Of a stretch of 16,815 nucleotides of DNA, positions 1 through 12,670 are shown in pieces; the stretch's first letter is position 1, and each line of letters opens with the position of its first letter. A model generated the notes under the pieces. It saw nothing but the letters and a program-made list of their open reading frames with translations, searched no databases and was not told where the DNA came from. Position numbers and translations under genes: made by a program. Origin of the DNA: Oscillospiraceae bacterium (GTDB lineage: Bacteria; Bacillota; Clostridia; Oscillospirales; Oscillospiraceae). The stretch covers positions 1 to 16,815 of the forward strand of contig JAJBVW010000052.1 of the NCBI GenBank assembly GCA_020866945.1, in the 5' to 3' direction.

Positions 1-884
1 TAAACAGCGCAGCAGAAGAAGAAAGCCAGTAGGATGCCGATGCGCTCGCCCGCCTCAGTGGAGAGGCTGTCGAAATTCAGCAGAGCATAGATGGAGGAGG
101 AATTATAGTTCAGTCCGTCCCCAATGGAGCTGGTGTTTCGGAAATACAGAGTCAGCAGCTCCCAGAAATCCCGTCCGGCCAGCACTGCAGGCAGGATGGA
201 GAGAACATAGGTCAGAGGGAAAACAAGGATGTGCCGGAGCTTGACCTTTTGGGACACCAGAAACAGAAAATACACCGGCAGCAGGAAGATGCCCTGAAGC
301 TTAAAGGAGACGGACAGGGCAATGCAGGCAACGCTCCAACCGGAGCGGCCGTCCAGCGCAAGATAGACTGCCAGCACGGCAAAGGCGGCGTAAATGCTGT
401 CGCACTGGCCCCAAAGGGATCCGTTTAAAATGACCGTGGGCATCCAAAGAACCAGAATAAAGGCGGTCAGCTTTCTGGCGGGACTGTCGGGATTCAAAAC
501 GCCCACCAGCCGCATGGCGGCCCAGGCAAGTATCACATCGAATAGTATGCTCAGGTCTTTCACCAGCAGAAGGTCATATACCTGGCTTTTGGAGATGAGC
601 GCGAGGAAATACAGATAAGGTACGTTATAGTTGCATGACCAGATTTCCTCACCCAGGCCATTCCAGGCTCCGGAGGTTCGCAGAGATTCTATCCAGACCT
701 TGATCCAGTCCTGATAATCCAGAGTCTCATAGGTCAAAAAGCAGTACCGCAGGGCGAAAGCCAGCGGCACCAGCACGATGACGGCGACGCGCTGGGCGCG
801 GGTGCGGAACAGTCCTTCCCGCCACAGCAGGAACAGGGCGAGGAGCAGCTCCGCATAAAGCAGAATGGTGGCCCGGTAGTCCAA
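1..884 (-). CDS. Gpi18-like GT-C family glycosyltransferase, multi-pass membrane protein (3' end cut off by window edge)
   Basis: An open frame runs from a TTG at 884 to the left edge, giving 294 residues without the C-terminus. I chose the TTG because a strong Shine-Dalgarno (AAAAGGAGG, 892-900) lies 7 nt upstream, an in-frame TGA lies just before that, and the first in-frame ATG is over 100 codons in. The protein is mostly hydrophobic helices (about residues 5-21, 32-50, 109-130, 139-155, 164-178, 184-210, 217-236, 282-294). An acidic first loop (LDYQDW, 55-60) sits where GT-C enzymes keep a catalytic Asp. The motif WGQCDSIY (158-165) is typical of bacterial mannosyltransferases related to Gpi18/PIG-M. 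Such enzymes move a sugar from a polyprenyl-phosphate donor to an acceptor outside the membrane. Donor and acceptor cannot be read here. It is divergent from rpoB. Family fairly sure, substrate unknown. Confidence 0.8.
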   Translation of the reverse strand, partial: MDYRATILLYAELLLALFLLWREGLFRTRAQRVAVIVLVPLAFALRYCFLTYETLDYQDWIKVWIESLRTSGAWNGLGEEIWSCNYNVPYLYFLALISKSQVYDLLLVKDLSILFDVILAWAAMRLVGVLNPDSPARKLTAFILVLWMPTVILNGSLWGQCDSIYAAFAVLAVYLALDGRSGWSVACIALSVSFKLQGIFLLPVYFLFLVSQKVKLRHILVFPLTYVLSILPAVLAGRDFWELLTLYFRNTSSIGDGLNYNSSSIYALLNFDSLSTEAGERIGILLAFFFCCAV

Positions 885-891
885 GAAACGA

Positions 892-900
892 CCTCCTTTT
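892..900 (-). promoter_or_regulatory. Shine-Dalgarno fixing a TTG start
   Basis: On the minus strand this reads AAAAGGAGG, 7 nt before the TTG at 884-882. It is the only strong ribosome binding site near the start of the membrane glycosyltransferase and decides in favour of the TTG codon. It begins only 4 nt after the U-run of the hairpin at 905-930. Confidence 0.8.
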
Positions 901-904
901 CAGC

Positions 905-930
905 AAAAAAGCGGCGAGATGACCCGCCGC
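905..930 (-). terminator. Intrinsic terminator or attenuator hairpin in the leader of the glycosyltransferase gene
   Basis: On the minus strand GCGGCGGG (930-923) pairs with CTCGCCGC (918-911) around a TCAT loop, an 8 bp stem with one G-U pair, followed at once by six T (910-905). It looks like a canonical intrinsic terminator. No minus-strand gene lies between the facing rpoB gene and this point, so it would stop transcripts just before the Shine-Dalgarno of the glycosyltransferase. Attenuation is the simplest reading. On the plus strand the hairpin has no adjacent U-run. Confidence 0.65.
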
Positions 931-961
931 GAGAAATTTATTTATTTTTATTGTATGATAG

Positions 962-974
962 GGCTTGACAAGCC
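962..974. repeat. Perfect 6+1+6 inverted repeat over the rpoBC -35 box
   Basis: GGCTTG-A-CAAGCC is a perfect palindrome around a single central base, and the -35 hexamer TTGACA (965-970) lies inside it. It could be an operator for a dimeric regulator, or chance. No known operator consensus is recognised. Confidence 0.45.
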
Positions 975-994
975 TCACGGCAAAATGATATAAT
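965..994 (+). promoter_or_regulatory. Sigma-A extended -10 promoter of rpoBC
   Basis: TTGACA (965-970), an 18 bp spacer, and TATAAT (989-994) preceded by TGA, an extended -10 element. Both hexamers match the housekeeping consensus exactly. Predicted transcription start is about 1001, giving a leader of about 147 nt before rpoB. A promoter this strong fits an RNA polymerase operon with no upstream ribosomal genes to read through from. Confidence 0.9.
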
Positions 995-1014
995 ACATAC
1001 CTTGCTATGTTCTG

Positions 1015-1040
1015 AAAGGTGGGTATTCATACCCATTTTT
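1015..1040 (+). terminator. Terminator-like hairpin in the rpoBC leader (possible attenuator)
   Basis: TGGGTA (1020-1025) pairs with TACCCA (1030-1035) around a TTCA loop, followed by TTTTT (1036-1040). The stem can extend outward through G-U and A-U pairs with 1015-1019. It lies about 20-40 nt after the predicted transcription start, so it could end transcription early. The stem is short, so it may only pause RNA polymerase or protect the 5' end. Confidence 0.45.
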
Positions 1041-1051
1041 CAACTGTCTTT

Positions 1052-1079
1052 ATTATACCACATTGATGGGAAAAATCAA
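1052..1079 (-). promoter_or_regulatory. Minus-strand extended -10 promoter reading toward the glycosyltransferase
   Basis: On the minus strand: TTGATT (1079-1074), a 16 bp spacer, and TATAAT (1057-1052) preceded by TGG, an extended -10. Predicted start is about 1045. The transcript would run back through the rpoBC promoter and the hairpin at 905-930 before reaching the TTG start at 884. Its 5' end overlaps the rpoBC leader on the opposite strand by about 45 nt. Confidence 0.7.
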
Positions 1080-1130
1080 GTCGCTGCCGTCATTTTGTAA
1101 CAACCCCACCTGGCGTATCATACTTTGCCG

Positions 1131-1141
1131 AAGGAGTGATC
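1131..1141 (+). promoter_or_regulatory. rpoB Shine-Dalgarno
   Basis: AAGGAGTGATC matches the complement of the 16S rRNA 3' end with one G missing. It sets the rpoB start at the ATG at 1148 rather than the GTG at 1136, which lies inside this site. Confidence 0.8.
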
Positions 1142-1147
1142 TTTTTT

Positions 1148-8706
<7,559 letters not shown>

Positions 8707-8717
8707 TATATCAAGAC

Positions 8718-8757
8718 AAAAAACTGTGCGGCTGCAAGGTGCAGTCGCACAGTTTTT
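8718..8757. terminator. Bidirectional intrinsic terminator between rpoC and the ABC importer operon
   Basis: AAAAA-CTGTGCGGCTGC (8719-8735) pairs with GCAGTCGCACAG-TTTTT (8741-8757) around an AAGGT loop, with one G-U pair in an otherwise continuous stem. The stem is flanked by an A-run on the left and a T-run on the right, so it works on both strands. It ends rpoBC on plus and the importer operon on minus, which converge here. Confidence 0.95.
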
Positions 8758-8776
8758 CTTTATTGCCGTTTCCAGG

Positions 8777-9754
8777 TTATGCGGAGAAATCTCCCGCGTG
8801 GTGGCAGGCACATTGACGGTCGCCATAGGTTTTCAGCTCCGGCTTTGTGGTGCGGCATTCCTCCGTGGCGTAGGGACAGCGAGTGTGGAAGGAGCAGCCG
8901 CTGGGAAGGGCAAGAGGGCTTGGTATTTCGCCGGTCAAGAGCTTGCGGCTGCTGTTGCGCAGGTGCGGGTCGGCGTGGGGGATGGCGTCCAGCAGGAAGC
9001 TGGTGTAAGGGTGCAGGGGCTTTTCAAAAAGCTCCTTTCGGGGAGCCAGCTCGCACACCTGGCCTAAAAACAGCACGCAGACCCGGTCGGCTATGAAGTC
9101 AATGACGGACAGGTCGTGGCCGATGAAAAGATAGGTCAGGGCGTATTCCTTCTGCAAATCCTTGAGAAGATTCAGCACCTGGCTCTGGACGGAAACATCC
9201 AGGGCGGAAACCGGTTCGTCGCAAACGATAAGCTCGGGCCGAAGGGCAATGGCCCTGGCGATGCCGATGCGCTGGCGCTGGCCGCCGGAGAACTGGTGGG
9301 GATAGCGGCCGAGAAATTCCACCGGCACGCCCACGGCCTCCAGCAGCTCCGATACCCGCTGGGTGGTCTCCTGGCGGGACTTGCAGACCTTATAGGTGTT
9401 CAGCGGCTCCGCCACGATGTCCCGCACGGTCATGCGGGGGTCGAGGCTTGCGTAGGGGTCCTGGAATACCATCTGCATTTTGGGCCGCAGGGGGCGAAAC
9501 TCCTTGTCGGTCAGGGCAGTTATCTCCTGACCGTGGAAATATACCTGTCCCGCTGTGGCGGGAAGCATACGAATCAGCGTACGACCCAGGGTGCTTTTTC
9601 CGCAGCCGGATTCGCCCACCAGGGCCAGCGTCTCGCCCTTATAAATTTGCAGGGTGACATCGTTCACGGCGTGTACCTTCACGCCCTTTTTGCCGGTGTC
9701 GAACTCCTTCGTCAGATTTCGGGATTCTATCAGAATTTGTTTTTCCTCGTTCAT
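8777..9754 (-). CDS. oppF: Oligopeptide/dipeptide ABC transporter ATP-binding protein, OppF/DppF type
   Basis: This is the second cytoplasmic ATPase of the importer, 325 residues. Seen in order: Walker A GESGCGKST (47-55), Q-loop FQDP (97-100), signature FSGGQRQR (155-162), Walker B ending in DEP (179-181), D-loop SALD and switch H213. The C-terminal oligopeptide_HPY domain starts at HPY (248-250) and has cysteines C287, C293, C300, C315 and C317; this cluster is family-typical and is reported to hold an iron-sulfur cluster in some homologues. The start is the ATG at 9754, which overlaps the upstream ATPase stop (ATGA) and has GGAGGG just ahead; a longer in-frame extension into that gene is a shadow. 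It is last in the operon and ends 20 nt before the shared terminator. Peptide versus other small solute cannot be decided. Confidence 0.93.
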   Translation of the reverse strand: MNEEKQILIESRNLTKEFDTGKKGVKVHAVNDVTLQIYKGETLALVGESGCGKSTLGRTLIRMLPATAGQVYFHGQEITALTDKEFRPLRPKMQMVFQDPYASLDPRMTVRDIVAEPLNTYKVCKSRQETTQRVSELLEAVGVPVEFLGRYPHQFSGGQRQRIGIARAIALRPELIVCDEPVSALDVSVQSQVLNLLKDLQKEYALTYLFIGHDLSVIDFIADRVCVLFLGQVCELAPRKELFEKPLHPYTSFLLDAIPHADPHLRNSSRKLLTGEIPSPLALPSGCSFHTRCPYATEECRTTKPELKTYGDRQCACHHAGDFSA

Positions 9755-10737
9755 GCCGTACCCTCCCCGCAGTGGAAGCAGCGGGCGTAATGCTCCGCGC
9801 CCACAGGTTGAAGCTCCGCCCTCTGTTCCCAGCAGGCATCGGTGGCCCGCTCGCAGCGGGTGCAGAAGGAGCATCCCTTCGGCAGATGGAGCAGATTCGG
9901 TACCACGCCGCCAATGGCGTGAAGCCGTTCGGGATTTTTCCCCAGCCGGGGGATGGAGGCCAGAAGCCCCTGGGTGTAGGGGTGGGCTGTGTGGTCGAAC
10001 AGCTGGAAGGTCTCGCCCTGCTCCATAATCTGACCGGCGTACATCACATATACATAGTCGCAAATCTCCGCCACCACGCCCATGTTGTGCGTGATGATAA
10101 GGATGCTCATGCCGGTCTGCTCCTGGAGCTGCTTCATCAGTCGAAGAATCTGAGCCTCGATGGTCACGTCCAGGGCGGTGGTCGGCTCATCGGCGATAAG
10201 CAGCTTTGGGCTGCCAATCATGGCCATAGCAATCATGACACGCTGGCGCATACCGCCGGACAGCTCGTGTGGATAGCAGTTATAGCGGCGCTCCGGCTCC
10301 GGGATGGCCACCTGGGTGAACATCTCGATGACCCGGCGCTTGGCCTCCTCCCGATTCATGGAGGGGTTGTGGGCCAGCAGCGTTTCCCGCACCTGCCGGC
10401 CCACCTTCAGCGCGGGGTTCAGGCTGGTCATAGGCTCCTGAAATATCATGGAAATGTCCTTGCCGCAGATGGCCCGAAGCTGCTTTTCGCCACAGGTAGT
10501 CAGCTCCTGATCCTCAAACAGAATACTGCCTCCGGCCACCCGGCCGGGATAACGCAGCAGTCCCATGATGGAACGTGCGGTCATGCTCTTGCCGCAGCCG
10601 GATTCTCCCACAAGGCCGACGATTTTGCCCCGGGGGATGTCCAGGCTGACCCCGTCCACCGCCGGGACGACGCCCTTTTCTGTGAAAAAGCAGGAGCGCT
10701 GATTTCGTATCTCTAAAATATTGTTTTGATTTTCCAT
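9751..10737 (-). CDS. oppD: Oligopeptide/dipeptide ABC transporter ATP-binding protein, OppD/DppD type
   Basis: This is the first cytoplasmic ATPase of the importer, 328 residues; it pairs with the OppF-type subunit to drive uptake. Walker A GESGCGKS is at 44-51, Q-loop FQEP at 99-102, signature LSGGMRQR at 159-166, Walker B LLIADEP at 179-185 and switch H217. The oligopeptide_HPY domain follows HPY (252-254), with C289, C292, C295, C302, C320 and C323. The LSGGMRQR form and its place before the FSGGQRQR subunit separate D from F. The ATG at 10737 lies 13 nt after the OppC stop. The ribosome site is poor (GAGGCGGG overlapping that stop), so coupling to oppC is likely. The gene overlaps oppF by 4 nt. 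Confidence 0.93.
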   Translation of the reverse strand: MENQNNILEIRNQRSCFFTEKGVVPAVDGVSLDIPRGKIVGLVGESGCGKSMTARSIMGLLRYPGRVAGGSILFEDQELTTCGEKQLRAICGKDISMIFQEPMTSLNPALKVGRQVRETLLAHNPSMNREEAKRRVIEMFTQVAIPEPERRYNCYPHELSGGMRQRVMIAMAMIGSPKLLIADEPTTALDVTIEAQILRLMKQLQEQTGMSILIITHNMGVVAEICDYVYVMYAGQIMEQGETFQLFDHTAHPYTQGLLASIPRLGKNPERLHAIGGVVPNLLHLPKGCSFCTRCERATDACWEQRAELQPVGAEHYARCFHCGEGTA

Positions 10738-10750
10738 ACATACGCCCGCC

Positions 10751-11647
10751 TCACTGATTATTCATGTAGGGATCCAGCACGTCCCGCAGGCCGTCGCCCA
10801 GGAAGTTGAATGCCAGCACCACAATCATGATGGCAAGGCATGGGCTGAGGAACAGCAAGGGGGCGGTGAACAGAAATTCCTTCGCCTGGTTCACCATCAG
10901 ACCCCAGGACGCCTGGGGCATCTGCACGCCAATGCCGAGGAAGCTCAGGGAGCTTTCGGAGAGAATGGCGGAAGGAATATTCAGCGTGAACAGCACGATG
11001 AGGCTCGGCAGACAGTTCGGGAGAATATGCCGCAGCATAATGACAAGCTTTGACACGCCGATGGACTGAGCCGCCTGGATATACTCGCTTTCCTTCAGGC
11101 TCAGCGTCTGGCTGCGAACCACGCGGGCCACGCTGGCCCAGCCGGCCATGGACAGCGCCACAAACAGCGTGACGGTGGAGGTACCCATAGTATAGGTGAC
11201 GACCATGGCCAGCAGCAGGGAGGGGATAGACAGCATGATGTCCGCAAGACGCATGATGATGTAATCCACCGCGCCGCCGACATATCCGGCCAGCAGGCCC
11301 GCGATAACACCCACGGCGAGAGAGATGAGGCTTGGCAAAATGCCAATGGTCAGGGATACCCTGGCTCCATACAGCAGACGGGTGAACACGTCCCGGCCCA
11401 GCTCGTCTGTTCCCAGCAGATGCTCGGCGGAGGGGCCTTGGAGGCGGTTTAATAAGTCCTGTTCCGCCTCGCCATAGGGGGCAATGACCGGAGCCAGAAT
11501 TGCCATGAGAATAATGACCAGAATCAGTACGGCGGAGAAGGCGGCCAGCTTATTCTGGCGGCACATACGCAGGAGTTTTTCCCCGATGCCGTCCTTTTCC
11601 CCGATCTGGCTTTGCAGTGATTCCTGATTGCGTATAGATTCATCCAT
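10751..11647 (-). CDS. oppC: Oligopeptide/dipeptide ABC transporter permease, OppC/DppC type
   Basis: This 298-residue inner-membrane permease forms the channel with the OppB-type subunit. A cytoplasmic N-terminus is followed by a first membrane helix (about 34-56), then the family-specific LLGTDELGRDVFTRLLYGAR (77-96). Four to five further helices follow (about 98-122, 128-152, 155-175, 212-235, 262-285). The EAA coupling loop that meets the ATPases is at about 188-211 (EYIQAAQSIGVSK to HILPN). The C-terminus NFLGDGLRDVLDP is typical. The ATG at 11647 lies 3 nt after the permease B stop, with an AAGGGG-type ribosome site inside that gene's end. It is intact and should be made only if permease B translation reaches this point or re-initiates. 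Confidence 0.95.
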   Translation of the reverse strand: MDESIRNQESLQSQIGEKDGIGEKLLRMCRQNKLAAFSAVLILVIILMAILAPVIAPYGEAEQDLLNRLQGPSAEHLLGTDELGRDVFTRLLYGARVSLTIGILPSLISLAVGVIAGLLAGYVGGAVDYIIMRLADIMLSIPSLLLAMVVTYTMGTSTVTLFVALSMAGWASVARVVRSQTLSLKESEYIQAAQSIGVSKLVIMLRHILPNCLPSLIVLFTLNIPSAILSESSLSFLGIGVQMPQASWGLMVNQAKEFLFTAPLLFLSPCLAIMIVVLAFNFLGDGLRDVLDPYMNNQ

Positions 11648-11650
11648 GGT

Positions 11651-12523
11651 TCACTGCCCCTTTCTGATGCGCGGGTCGAGGACGGAGTACAGCAGGTCTG
11701 CCAGCAGATTCCCCGCGATGACGATGATGGTGGTGAAGATGACCGTCCCCTGCAAAACGGGCATATCGCGGTTCGTGATGGCTGTGGTCGCCAGCCGCCC
11801 GATGCCGGGGATGGCGAAAATGCTCTCTGTAATGACCGCGCCGCTTAGCATACTGGATAGCTGAAGCGCCATCATGGTGATGACAGGGAGCATGGCGTTT
11901 TTCAGCCCGTGGCCCACAATGACCGCCCGGTACCGCAGGCCCTTGGCCTTGGCAGTGTCGATGTAGTCTGCCTGCATGACCTCCACCAGACTGGAGCGGG
12001 TCATACGGGCAATGCTTCCGGCGCTGTTCCAGCCCAGGGCGATGGCTGGTAAAATCATAGTCGGCCAGGAGCCATCGGATACAAGAGAGAACCACCCCAG
12101 TTTGAAGGCCAGCAGGTATTGCAGAAACATAGATGTCATGAATACCGGCATGGAAAGGCCCATCAGGGACAGACCCATGAACAGCCGATCCAGGAGCTTG
12201 TTTTGATAATAGATGGCGGAGATGATGCCGGCCAGCAGGCCGAAGGCCCACGCGAACACGATGGCCATGGCGGTCAGCTTCACGGTGTAGGGGAAAGCCT
12301 CCATGATCATATCCGAGACAGACAGACCATAGGTGTAGCTGATGCCCAGGTCGCCCTTAAAGAGGTTGCCGATATAGCTGACAAACTGCTGCCACATGGG
12401 TTTATCCAGTCCCATGGCCGCCGTCAGGCGGTCGATGGTGTTCTGGCTCACATGGTCGCCCAGCAGCCCGGAGACGGCGTCTCCCGGAATGATGCGCAGC
12501 ATCAGGAAGATGAGCAGCACCAC
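11651..12523 (-). CDS. oppB: Oligopeptide/dipeptide ABC transporter permease, OppB/DppB type, with a disrupted start
   Basis: This is the first permease of the importer. From the earliest usable GTG (12523) the frame gives 290 residues, with RIIPGDAVSG (10-19), about five membrane helices, the EAA loop (187-209, DYIDTAKAKGLRY to KNAMLP) and the C-terminal LLYSVLDPRIRKG. The family normally starts 15-20 residues earlier with a short basic stretch and the first half of helix 1. Those residues are encoded here: KRLLCAIPVILG lies directly upstream in frame, but a TAA (12562-12560) separates it from the only nearby ATG (12574). The GTG has no ribosome site and would cut helix 1 short. Options are a real nonsense mutation, a sequencing error, or a non-standard start after the stop. 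The rest of the frame is intact, so decay is recent if real. It lies 3 nt from oppC. Confidence 0.85.
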   Translation of the reverse strand: MVLLIFLMLRIIPGDAVSGLLGDHVSQNTIDRLTAAMGLDKPMWQQFVSYIGNLFKGDLGISYTYGLSVSDMIMEAFPYTVKLTAMAIVFAWAFGLLAGIISAIYYQNKLLDRLFMGLSLMGLSMPVFMTSMFLQYLLAFKLGWFSLVSDGSWPTMILPAIALGWNSAGSIARMTRSSLVEVMQADYIDTAKAKGLRYRAVIVGHGLKNAMLPVITMMALQLSSMLSGAVITESIFAIPGIGRLATTAITNRDMPVLQGTVIFTTIIVIAGNLLADLLYSVLDPRIRKGQ

Positions 12524-12559
12524 GCCGAGGATGACCGGAATCGCGCACAGCAGACGCTT

Positions 12560-12574
12560 TTAAAATTCCTTCAT
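12560..12574 (-). other. In-frame ATG-AAG-GAA-TTT-TAA upstream of permease B: premature stop
   Basis: On the minus strand ATG (12574-12572) opens a frame that stops at TAA (12562-12560) after M-K-E-F. It resumes with KRLLCAIPVILGVV in the same frame, which is the expected OppB/DppB N-terminus. AAGGA (12571-12567) overlaps this mini-frame. It would sit 7 nt before the AAG codon after the stop, so an ATG-to-AAG change at 12559-12557 is a second possible history. Confidence 0.75.
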
Positions 12575-12602
12575 AAGTATGCCCACTTGCGATAAAGCAA
12601 AT

Positions 12603-12634
12603 CTGCGGACTGTAGCCGAAGCCGCAGTCCGCAG
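12603..12634 (-). terminator. Intercistronic hairpin between binding protein and permease B genes
   Basis: CTGCGGACTG pairs with CAGTCCGCAG, and inside this the minus strand forms a C(TTCG)G tetraloop, a very stable fold. No clean U-run follows (ATTTGCTTT), so it is more likely a partial terminator or mRNA-end stabiliser. That would keep the binding-protein message more abundant than the permease message, as is common in such operons. Confidence 0.65.
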
Positions 12635-12670
12635 CGTTTGTCTGTGTTTGGCTTTGCAGAGGCGGCGCTC

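Noticed and set aside
1095..1121. Second rpoB promoter (TTGTAA, 15 bp, TATCAT)
   Set aside because: The hexamers are weak and the spacing short, next to a near-perfect promoter at 965-994.
1136..1147. GTG start for rpoB at 1136
   Set aside because: The GTG is inside the Shine-Dalgarno sequence and adds MIFF, which is not found in homologues. The ATG at 1148 is correctly placed.
8777..10737. C-terminal cysteine clusters in both ATPases as a sign of a special metal-dependent system
   Set aside because: The C-x5-C-x6-C pattern plus later cysteines is typical of the OppD/OppF oligopeptide_HPY domain. Only the extra C292 and C323 in the D subunit differ, which is too little to claim a new role.
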